A stretch of DNA of 64,000 bases from Dendrophyllia cribrosa (lineage: Eukaryota > Cnidaria > Anthozoa > Scleractinia > Dendrophylliidae), in the NCBI GenBank assembly GCA_024195265.1, contig JAJLRJ010000004.1:35983030-36047029 (forward strand), in the 5' to 3' direction. The translations under genes were made by a program, and so were the position numbers. The notes below the pieces were generated by a model, which saw nothing but the letters and a program-made list of their open reading frames with translations, was not told the DNA's origin and did no database searches. Shown here one piece after another: positions 11,701 through 21,945 of the stretch. Within the stretch, counting starts at the first letter, position 1, and each line of letters opens with the position of its first letter.

Positions 11701-14700
11701 GGTGGAAGTTGTCATGTATACCTTGATTGCATGCTGGCAATATCTTAGCAGTTTCCAAAAGAGCTTTTGTCTTCTTCACAGTAAAGTTTGAAATTCCAAT
11801 GGCTTTACAAAGACCTTGCTCTACAAGTTGCTCCATGGCCTACAAGAAAAAAGCGATGTAAAATGCATGTAAACAACAATCCCTAGGCCTTCCAGCAGAG
11901 GTAGATCCAGACCTTCTCGTCAGCTTAGGGCCTGTAGTACATCAAAGGCCACTATGAGCCAACTGGTGAATTCCAAACGCTCCAAATACATGTAAAAGAT
12001 TCTACATATCTTCAGACCCTTCCATCTCATAGGCATTTTGCTCTATTGACCCCCACACTCTGCGTCCAACTCTCCACCCTTCCCTCCCTCCATTGCCATC
12101 CCCTGGTAAGGCAGGTAATCATTACATACTGTGGGCTCAATGTTTCTACCCAAATGCCATGACTTGTTCAACACTTTGCGCATTCACAACTTAAAAAGGG
12201 GGGTGGGATGAAAGTAATGTTATTACAATCAGAAAAAGTTTCAGCCCCTCGCACGTTATTTTCTTCAAACAAAAAAGGGCCATGGACCCTCCCTACAGGT
12301 AGATCGGACATGTGTACATGTCACTCGTGAATTTTAGATGTATAATAATTATACATCCAAAATTCACGAGTTGCCTCACGTGACCAGCAAAATAATTATT
12401 TGCAACCTTAATTACAACATTACTACAAAGTGGGGTGTGGGCTCGTTACACCTCATCCCCACAGCCTTCTTTGCATTCAAAATGGCAGGCGGAGAAACCC
12501 CGAAGAAAAACAACAGATTCAGATTGCCAAAAAACAACCACGACTGCACATCCCTGGAAATAACGTCTGATAAACAAACAGTGAAAATGACAACCTTACA
12601 GGTTGTAACTTTGCAGTACTTTGCTGTTAACTTTTGCAAATTTCTCTTGTTTGACCGCAGCTAAGGAGGGGATAAGGCACGCTGCCTTATATTGAATGTT
12701 GTCATTTTTATTTAAAATAATAATAGTTAAAATAATACTTTCTGAAAAGAAAGGTTTTCCTGGTAGACTAAGTTACACAAACTGTGCCACCATTAATATT
12801 CATTTTAGTCTGTCATTATTAGCTTACCTGCCAGGTCTGGGCCATTCGTTCAGGTGAATAACCAAGAATCCCATCAGCTACGCAACATGGAAAAGGTACA
12901 TCTCTTTTAAATGAAATTGGTATGTGGATCTATTGTGAAGAGAATAATTTGCATGTAGTTTATTAAAACAAAAATTATGCAGTAATTGCTGGCAAGCCCT
13001 AGCGATGCAGTGCATTATTCTGGCATGTAAATTAAAACATAAATTATGCAGTAATTGCTGGCGAGCCCTAGCAAGGCAGCACACTATTCTGGGAGTCCTA
13101 TGCATGTGTTGGTTGGCCTGTGTTATGGATAAGTGGAGAATATTCAAAATTTCCAGATGTCATTTGCAGTCTACGATTGTATACAATATGTAATGTCGTG
13201 TTTATTAAGTTCAACCCATGTGTCTACAGCTACATGTACAATATGGATTATAGGTAATGTCACGTTTATACTGCAAACTTAGCTTAGCTTTTTTATTTTG
13301 TTGGAGTTAAGGAAAGCACATCTGGCACTTTGTACAATATTATTGTACATTTTAATACTGTTGCATGTTGAATATGCTGTTGCAATTGAATGCTGTAACG
13401 TTGTTGGATGCATTTTCAACCAAAATTTCTGGACATTTCTCCTTAACTGTAAGCAGCCCAGGAAATGTATTATTAGGTTACATTGTATTGAGAACTAATG
13501 CATTGAAGTTGTCAGATATTTAAACATGAAATGGAAATTGTTTTAAAAGAGTTTAATTGGGCTGCATACAGTCAAATGGCCATAAATACCTGCATTAAAT
13601 TAAACGAAAAGATGAGTTAACAACTCATTATTTTAGAAGCCACATGTTACAGCTGTTACCATTAACACGCGATCCATTGCACTTCATTCAGAAGGTCAAA
13701 TGTGAGTTTCATGGATGTCAATCAAAGGAAAGCTGTGAACAATGTTTCTTTTTTTGAAATTCCAAATTAATTTCAAACAATTTTTACCAGAAAAGAAAAA
13801 GTAAAATCTACAGTTTAAAGAGAACATTCAACATAGTCCATGTTGTAATAAAAAATTGGCACTCATGTGTAGCGGCTTCATGATCTGAGAATAGTTTTAT
13901 GGCTTTATGATTCGCCTACCATTCATGCTTCACTGAGTTTGCAAATTAATTATCATGTGCAGTGAAATGCAAAACAGCTTTTATTTTAAAAATACATGCT
14001 CTTCAAACAATAGCTTTCTGTTTGTTTTTTACTGTGGCTTGGACATTAATTGTGATTAACGTGTTAGCTTTTCTTAGCTGGTAAAACTGTCGATCTTCTA
14101 GCTCCATTTGCTTGATTGACGTCCACTAAAACTCAACTTCATCTGCCTTTAATTGAAAGTGGTGGGTCACATGTCATTGGCAACCGCTACAAATAAACAT
14201 GTTTAATTAACAATGGATGAGGAAAAAAACTTACAAGATATAAATCCAGATATTTCAACTGCAGATTTTTTAGAGTTGTTTGGCAAGCAGGCAAGACATC
14301 TTCAGGGGCATGACTGTTACACCTGATGACAGAAAAGACAAAAAGAAATTTGTAGCTAGCAAGCTAAGAAAATTGTTTTGGTTTATGTCACCTGCATCAT
14401 AAATGAAAATCACACTATTTTCCATTAACTGGCTAGCCTGTTTCAGCACTAATAATAATTAACCACTACTCAAAGTTTGGTATAATTGGATGAAAATGGA
14501 ACACTTTAGAAATAAAATGACAATCTATATTTAGCAGGCAATTTAAAAAGTACTTTATGTTAAACCTGGTTCTATTCCTTTTATTTTTCAGTCTGAGAGC
14601 CAGTGGTAGACTTTACCACTATATTTAAAGGGAGGGTTTCACGGTTCGGCGCATGTGCAAGCTATGAAGTAAGCCATTTAAATTCATTGTTTAGACCAAT

Positions 14701-17700
14701 CGGAAGCGAGTAGATAACTCTAGCGGGAAATTTGCCTGTGAAAATGTCGCTGATTGAAAGGATGATTATACATACCAATGTGCACTATGAAAGCCACCAG
14801 AGCGTAGAATAAATCCTTCGGGTCAAAGGTTTTATTCAGTGTTGACTTTGTCGGTGTAATCCGTTAAAAATGTTCTGTGAATTTTGGTCATCCTTCGCTT
14901 TGTTTGGACTATAATTATAGTATGTGATTACTGAAGTAAATGTGAGTGGTTTTTTTAACCGATAAAATTGGTAAGCTTGAAGCGAATAAAGCATTTTAAT
15001 CTGTGCACATGCGCTGAACCGTGAAACCATCCCTTTAAGGGTAGAAAGGCCTTCATGGCTACAGACACTAAGTAATACAGTTTATTAAGACCAAGAAAAT
15101 ATACAAAAAAAATGTACCATCTGCTATGCAATTGTCCTTTTTCATGTTTTCACCTCATGTTTTTTTTTTCACCCATATGGGGATTTCCCACCCAATGGCA
15201 AACCACCTGCATCAAATTACAATACCAATAAAAGTTGACCCTGATACTAATAACCCTCTCCAAGCTATTTAAGACACGTTATTGTCCTACCAGGGATTCT
15301 GACAGGGTGCGCGGGTGCGGGACCGCACAATTCGGTCAAATCCGCACAATTCCGCACAATTCCTAAAAATCCGCACAATCCCGCACAATAGTGAAATATT
15401 TGCTTAAAATTTTAATTAAATCAGGTATTGATATTGATTACCAAGATTTCGAGAAACGTTTTAGGCTATTTTCAGCCCATTTTCCTGCCAAACAATCGAA
15501 AAATCCCTCGACGATTGCTTTCCTCGAACAGCTCGAGCGGATCGATATAAAAACAACAAGGCGTTCTCTTCGACGTCCTGGGAACTTATTAAAAAAGTCT
15601 CAGTTTTTCTTCTTTCCGACTTCCTACAGAATTTTTCGCGTAGCTTTTTAGTTGTCGTTTTCCAGACATTATGTCGTTTTTCTTAGCAGCCTGTTGATAT
15701 TTTTTCGAGCGATTTCGCTTCCTCTTTCAGTTTAATATGTCGGGGACCGAAGAAGAAACACCGAAGAAATGTACTCGGTCGCGCCGAAATGAATGTCACT
15801 CTGTCTGAATTATTTTCGCTAAGAACTGATCAAGTTTGTGAATCGACAAACAAACTATTAAAGCGCTGGAACTTCGGATTGATAGGAGAAAATTATTAAG
15901 TTCTGATCAGGATACTGGATTTTATTTTTTCAATCAAGTGAAAGACGTTTTCATTCGGGAAAATGCAAAACAAACGTGCTATCAAATTACATTTAGCACG
16001 CAATTTGCATACATCTCGAGGTTGTGTTTTTGCGGCAAACTTGCGAAGAAATTGTGTGAACCTTTAATGGAAATTATTCACACTACAAAAAATGTACGGA
16101 TTTTTCAAAAAGGAACTCGCTCAGATCGGAAACATTTTATTTAGAGGTGGTATTTCGGTTTTACCCGATCGAGTTCATCGTGTCACGCAATGTGATTTTG
16201 TTGGGACAAATAAACTTTGGTGAAGAAAAACAGCCGCAAATTGGCGATTGCTGGGTACATTTTAATCCCCAAAGTAAAACATCCATTTGTATTTTTCATT
16301 TATGCAGAATTTCCTCCATGTCATATTTTTCTGGCCTGGCTACAATCTTGGACATTTCAAATGAAAAATTAATACCACCCCTCCCCCCAATTCAGTGATG
16401 GGAAAAATGGCGCGTTTTGGTTTTCTCTCGAATCCATCACTGAATCGGGGGGAGGGGAGGTGTTATTTCTCATTTTATTCCGTCCGAGATTGCAATCTTG
16501 GACATTTCAAATGAAAAATTAATACCACCCCTCCCCCCAATTCAGTGATGGGAAAAATGGCGCGTTTTGGTTTTCTCTCGAATCCATCACTGAATCGGGG
16601 GGAGGGGAGGTGTTATTTCTCATTTTATTCCGTCCGAGATTGTAGAACACTGGTGATTGAATATTTGGTTGGTCACAGGATTGCGCAATCCCGCACAATT
16701 TCCCGCACAATCGAAGTTATTTCCCGCACAATTTGCCCCAAAACTCCCGCACAATTTTGGATTTTTTCCCGCACCCTGTCAGAATCCCTGTCCTACAGTA
16801 TATGGGCATCTCTATAGCTATTTGTGATTAGTGATTTGTGATCAAATTTCTCATTGTTATTCAGGACTACACTGTACCTAACAATGATTGCAAGCGATAT
16901 TATTTGCGTTTGCAAAACAAACATGAAAATCAAATATATAGCAAATCCACAATAACTAGTAAATGACTTTGGGCCATTTGGAAGTATTATGGAATCTTTT
17001 AAAATAAAATGATATCATATCCATGCATGAACTTTACATGTACATGTACAAATGTACCTTACAGTTGAATCTCGCTAATAGGGATACTTGGCTTCTTGCC
17101 TTTGCATGGTGTCCGTATTAGAGAAGTTAAACTTTATGTAGATCACTACATGTAGATATGCTCAGATCAGCACATCACCTGTTATAGTTACAGTGTACTC
17201 TTTGTACACATGTAGCTGTTCATTATACATACAATTGATTAAAATTGCTAGTGAGCAGCTTATTTCGCATGCTGTATCATTACAGTGTGTATAATTGTAC
17301 TATATAATTGTGAATAAATATTAATTATTTTCCTTGTCATAACTAAACTTTTAATAATTACAAGTCAATACAACTTCATGCAAACACTGCTATGATATTT
17401 ACCAGAGTTTAGATGTGATGAAGATATCATCACGTTTAATTTTTCCCTCTTTAAATACTTCAGTTAGCGCTTCACCAATTTCATCTTCATTTTCATAGCA
17501 GTGAGCACAATCAATGTGTCTGTATCCATACTGTAAAGCAAGCTTCACTGCTCTCCCCACTTCACCTTTTTTAGATTTCCATGTTCTGCAGAAACAAAAA
17601 TCAAAATTCAAGAAAAGTTCAAAATTTCATTTTATAAAAATATTGAAAAACAAATGGTACCATGCAAGAGGTTTTGTCCACAGACTCAAAAGTTAGAACT

Positions 17701-20165
17701 ACACTACATGTCTCCTTAAACTTACTCTGAGAGTGGGGTTAAAAAAAGAGCAAAATGGACTTCTCAAACTCATTAATATTAATTGATCAAGTTTAAACAA
17801 AGAAAATCATTAGCATTGTGATGGTTTGGAGACCTGATCTTAATTAACATAGATTTGGCAATTTTATTCCTCATTTTCTCTGTATTTAATGATTAGTTTG
17901 AGAAACTAACTCGAAAGAGTGTTTTATCAGGTATCCAAACACCTCAAAGTCAGTAAAAAAACTTGGCTGCACTTAATTTTTTCGCAACAATGTAGGGAAA
18001 TCCTGATGAAACACTTCCTTGATATAAAACATATATTACTAGCAGTAATCAGAGATTATGGAGACGCGTTTGAAGGAATTTCCAGCGGAAATGAGCCCCT
18101 GAAAAAAACCAATAGGGGCGGCCATTTGGAAGACCAGCCACCAAAAAATCTCAAATTTTACTGCACATAAACCACAGGATAACCAACACGAAATTAGGAT
18201 TGCGTTCTTCGAATGCGACAAGAACAAGTTGGTATACCTGTTAACCTTCTCCTGATTCAAGGTGTGAGAAACAAAGCATGTATTTGAGGTGACACCAGGC
18301 TACCATTATTCATAAAATATAATAAGCAGTCCTCCAAATAGCCCTGCAGATGCCAATAATCTCAATCTAACTGTCTGATTTTTTACAAAGTAAATTTAAA
18401 CAACTTGAATTAATGTGACCTCTTGATTTATATTTCAGTGGATTACCTTTTGCTTTAAGTTGCAAATTTGTCTAGAAAAAGTTCTGTTTACAGTTTACAC
18501 TTCACTAAGCTCCCAAGATCAACTGAAGGTGATTTTGTCAAACTACAATGGCCCATTAGCCAACCAATATTTCCAACAAGAAACTATGATTCACTTTAAT
18601 AGCTTGAACTGTCAGCGGGAACACAAGTAACAGTAAGTGCTGCAGTTAGTCTGTTTGCGGGAACATTTACGGCATTGAAAGCCGAGCTGACATGTATATA
18701 TCCATGTATCAGGGAAAAGAAACAGGACAACTTCAATCGCATAATATTAGTTTATTGAATGTTCGCAATTCTACTGCATTTCACGAGTATGAGTGTATAA
18801 AATTAATGTTTGTATTAAGGTATGTGTTTGCAAGTTAGTATTGACTATTATGATGGGGGCAGTGCTGGAAATAACAGTCAGTCATCGGACATTGTCTGAC
18901 CAAAATCCGAAAATGTCCGACCAATTTTAAATTATGCTCGGACATAGTGACAGAGCACAAAAAGTACATGTACTTAGCTTTGGCCTTGAATGTCTTGTTA
19001 ACTCATCGCATTTGATTCCAAAAACATTGCAATAAGAAATTACGCTGTTTGTACGATTTATTTTGCTGTCTCTTGATTAGAGAAAATTCAGAAAAGGCCG
19101 CGTCATTTGAAATCGCCCAACAATGCATTGCAAAACTTTTTATAGCACGTCGTGTATGCTTACCAATTGCGTCTCAGGAAAAATCCAAAATGGCGGATGT
19201 CCAACCAATTTTGTAAAATGTCCGATCAAAAGGGACAACACTCTGCACATAAACTCCCACAAATGTTTTGCTGCGCAAGGGTGTGCCACTCTTTGTTTTT
19301 AATTTCTTTTTTTTTTAATTTTATTTACCTTTGTTTCTATGTAAATTAAGTTGTACCTGTAACTAATGTATGATCTTTACATAATAATAATAAAAAAAAA
19401 TGTCCTTCTAAGCAAGAAAAATTATTTCCAGCACTGTGGGGACGAGGTAACTTCAGCAGTGGGGCAACCTAACTACAGTTGAGGGACGAGTTGACTTGGG
19501 TGGGCTGGCAAGGGGGCGAGGTGACCTGTTTCCCCAGTGGGCAGTGAGAGACACAGGGTTGTCAAAAAGGGCCGGGGGCCATGCATTTCCCCTGGCTACT
19601 ACACACCTTTACCTTAGCGAGCATGCAACAAAAAAACAATTTTGAGTCCCTAACAGGAATTGAACCAACAGTATGACCCTCCACACAATGGTCGGATGCT
19701 CTTTAATTACCACTGAGCTACGAGAGACTCGACATGGCATTAAATTAGGCCATATACTAGGTTTGTGTATGACGTGCCTCCTGCGTACTGCTACATGTAG
19801 GATCAGCTTGTCACATGATGAACATTAACCATCTTTCTTTATTTATCACTTAACATGACGCTTTCGATCTTAGCAGTACACATGTCAAACATGAACCCAG
19901 TACACGGCTTAACTCGCCACAAGTCTCGTAGCTTTAGGTTACAGCATCAGACCGGTGTGTGGAAGGTCATAGGTTCGATTCCTGTCTGGGACTCAGATTT
20001 TTCTCTTTGTCCCATGCTCATGACATGATGAACATAAATTTACACCTTTCTCAGTAAAACGGAATGTTATTAAAACATAAATCTAATTAGAACAAGCAAC
20101 AATAGATAAATTTCAACTCACCCCAAAGCAATAGAGGGCATTGAAGCTCCGTTGTGAAGTCTCAT
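8789..20165 (-). CDS. Aldo-keto reductase, copy 2 (near-complete gene, 8 exons placed)
   Basis: Aldo-keto reductase, reducing aldehydes/ketones with NADPH in the cytosol (family knowledge). Minus-strand coding exons: 20122-20165 (ATG at 20165; [15 protein letters not shown]), 17403-17585 ([12 protein letters not shown] ... [15 protein letters not shown] ... ITSKLW; catalytic Asp, Tyr, Lys present), 14235-14322 ([11 protein letters not shown]), 12828-12903 (DVPFP ... [17 protein letters not shown]), 11722-11839 ([19 protein letters not shown]), 10809-10865 ([15 protein letters not shown]), 9755-9885 ([15 protein letters not shown], phosphate-binding SPLGS), 9007-8789 ([16 protein letters not shown] ... 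ENYWDGEE, stop TGA). Phases agree throughout except between 14235 and 12903, where a short phase 0-to-2 exon of roughly 30-40 nt carrying the HWP catalytic histidine is expected but was not found. Without it the model gives about 305 residues against roughly 315-325 for the family. An AATAAA-type signal (tttatt on the plus strand near 8657) follows the stop. A likely 5'UTR exon ends at a GT donor at 21426-21427. Confidence 0.85.
9302..9322. repeat. Poly-G tract
   Basis: A run of 21 G in AKR copy 2's last intron. Length in such runs is unreliable in assemblies. Similar G/C runs occur at 33367-33395, 42700-42715, 47807-47826, 54361-54374 and 56198-56219. Confidence 0.85.
12314..12372. repeat. 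Short perfect hairpin
   Basis: ACTCGTGAATTTTAGATGTA and its near-complement meet around a TAATAATTA centre. It is probably the end of, or a whole, small foldback repeat in an AKR copy 2 intron. Confidence 0.6.
12962..13085. repeat. Two-copy tandem repeat, about 65 bp unit
   Basis: The block AATTATGCAGTAATTGCTGG occurs at 12973 and again at about 13041, each followed by a CGAGCCCTAGC-like sequence. It lies in the AKR copy 2 interval where the HWP exon is expected. Confidence 0.6.
14622..15041. mobile_element. MITE with GGTTTCACGGTTCGGCGCAT ends
   Basis: Inverted ends TAAAGGGAGGGTTTCACGGT (left) and the complement ending about 15041 (AACCGTGAAACCATCCCTTT). A truncated copy of the right half recurs at 20755-20876. 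Both lie in AKR copy 2 introns. Confidence 0.7.
15291..16790. mobile_element. 1.5 kb TIR element with CCGCACAAT subterminal arrays
   Basis: The ends are CAGGGATTCTGACAGGGTGC and the complement GCACCCTGTCAGAATCCCTG. TCCTAC flanks on both sides (15285-15290 and 16791-16796), a likely 6 bp target duplication, although a 7-of-8 match (GTCCTACC/GTCCTACA) is also possible, as in hAT-type elements. The motif CCGCACAAT occurs 5 times near the left end and 4 times near the right, all in the same orientation. Frames inside (15391-15651, 15938-16144) are short and unrecognised, so it is treated as non-autonomous. Confidence 0.75.
16342..16642. repeat. Perfect-looking tandem duplication of about 150 bp
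   Basis: The unit starting CAATCTTGGACATTTCAAAT (16342-16492) is repeated at once at 16493-16642. Each unit contains an inverted pair (CCAATTCAGTGATGG facing CCATCACTGAATCGG) around AAAATGGCGCGTTTTGG. It lies inside the 15291-16790 element. Confidence 0.85.
18860..19436. mobile_element. hAT-like MITE, CAGTGCTGGAAATAA ends
   Basis: 15 bp inverted ends CAGTGCTGGAAATAA / TTATTTCCAGCACTG, 577 bp. The interior has repeated TGTCCGACCAA-type sequence. The ends resemble hAT elements (CAGTG...); flanks are G-rich and an exact 8 bp duplication is not clear. Confidence 0.7.
19644..19727 (-). repeat. tRNA-derived SINE-like head
   Basis: On the minus strand it reads like a tRNA with box A TAGCTCAGTGG and box B GGTTCAATTCC, closing with GGGACTC. 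It is extended and mismatched compared with a functional tRNA (no clean acceptor stem or anticodon arm), so a SINE head is more likely. A second similar head faces it at 19923. Confidence 0.6.
19923..19994 (+). repeat. tRNA-derived SINE-like head
   Basis: Plus-strand tRNA-like segment with box B GGTTCGATTCC and end TGGGACTC; the box A region is degenerate (TAGCTTTAGGTTA). It is followed by TTTTTCTCTTTGTCCCATG, as expected of a SINE body. It lies 195 bp from the oppositely oriented head at 19644-19727. Confidence 0.6.
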
Positions 20166-21427
20166 TACTGCTGATGCCTGGAGAATTAGATACATGAAAT
20201 GTACTGTAAGACCCTGGGCTTGTCTTATATGTAAATTTAAATTTAATAGGTATGCCATATTTCTTTAAAAAAAGCACCCAAAACACTTATTTCAAATACA
20301 CTGTAGTTAGGTATTTTTGAACATCAATAACCTATGGCTTAGAGTTTTGGACAATTTAACATGGAAAAACTTGAAGCTTGTCTGAGCACCTCATGCACTT
20401 TCAGGCATGATGCAGAAGTGGAGGGGTGGGGGGGTCCCCAAATTTAAGAAAAAGATATCTATGGATGGACATTTCGGAAAGTTTAGTTGATAAAATCTGC
20501 TTTTTGTGAAATAGAAATAACCAATACCAGATCGAGTGGACGCAATTAAAACTGAGCATTATGGTCTGCAAGCTTCTTCTGGTAAACCCAACCACCACTA
20601 CAGCTGATGAACGAGCGTTTTCCGCTGCTTAAAGATTGAAAACCTGGCTTCATTCCACAAGCGAGAGAGGTTCAGCAACCTGACCATACTAAACACTTGT
20701 AAGCAGATCGAGAACAGACAAACTTTGCCTCCTTGACGTGGCTGGTGAGTTTTATAGTGTGTGACTATTGAAGTAAATGCCAGTGTTTTTTTAACCGATA
20801 AAATTGGTAAGAAAGCGAATAAAGCATTTTAATCTGTGGACATGCACCGAACCGTGAAACCATCCCTTTAAATACATTTGCCTAATACCGGTAGGCAAGA
20901 AATTTGGCTGCGCGATACGAACGTCTGTGAAATTTGCCGACTTTGCGGAGCTATATCTCCACTATTTTAAAAGATATCGCTTTTAAACTCGGCCACTTTA
21001 CTAATTTTGAGATGCTTTTTCCAGTAGTGTCGATGGATTTTTGCTATCTGGCCAATATAAAAATTTGGAAAAACCGTGATAAGGCCTAATAATGCTGAGT
21101 CACACTGAAAATATTGGACTTTAATACGAGATCGATGAAGCCGGCTGTAGGGAAAGCCTGATTTCACGAAATTAAAAAACAAACAATGCAAAAACGGCAA
21201 GCAATCAAAGATTACAGAATCCTTAACGGCTTTGCTGCTTAAAGAGAATCCATTATTACTTAAACCTTCACATGAAAAATTCTAAGCATTGCATATTATT
21301 AAACGTGGCAGGGAAACTCGTACGTGATTCGATTTCAAGACGACAGTTGGGCTTAAATATGGAGCTGAACATATTTGCACCTCCATAGAAAATCTGTTGT
21401 TTTAAAACAGTGTATAATTGCACTTAC

Positions 21428-21945
21428 CATTGCGAACAAAAGGGATTAGACAAAAGACTGTACTGATAGCTGCAAACACCGCAAACACACACTGCACCCC
21501 ACACCGTGACAGCACCGTGACACAGCACGAGCATGAGCAATGCACTGTGTATTTTTCCCGCTATGTATGATGGGTCACAGGCACCGCAATTCCCCTAGTC
21601 ACCTCAATCACCGAGAACCTGCCGAGAAGGATTGTTCCTGAGGGGAGGGGGGCGGCTGTTTACAGGCTACCGTTGTAAACGGATACTAGGACGTACTCTC
21701 ACATTTTGAGGCTCGTACTGTAAAATATGGAATAGAAATTGACTAATCATGGTGCGTGTTCTCGACTGAAATAATCTTATAAATGTCGTAGAGTCCGTGA
21801 TGATTACATTACTTGCGTTACCAAATAAGCGCGCGCGAGCGTTAGTTAGCGTGGCGTCATGGTAAAATTTGTCTTTGTGACGTTACTTGTTCATTTTCCT
21901 ACGGGAATGCGTTGAATTTTCCTTGCGTGTTAATTCAAAGCGATA
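21428..21945. promoter_or_regulatory. Head-to-head (bidirectional) promoter region
   Basis: The 5' end of AKR copy 2 (minus strand; probable non-coding first exon with donor GTAAGTGC next to position 21428) and the start of the membrane-protein gene (plus strand, ATG 21946) face each other across about 0.5 kb. The stretch is locally richer in GC and CpG (for example around 21520-21660 and 21825-21850) than the flanking introns. No TATA box is obvious. Transcription start sites are not visible, so the limits are inferred. Confidence 0.45.

Noticed and set aside
12338..12664. 108-residue plus-strand frame with [17 protein letters not shown]
   Set aside because: It begins in a hairpin, lies inside an AKR intron on the other strand, has no recognisable domain and no splice support. 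It may be a remnant of a transposon protein but that cannot be shown.
19644..19994. Functional tRNA genes
   Set aside because: Box A and B are present but stems are mismatched, spacing is abnormal, and bodies continue as SINEs.
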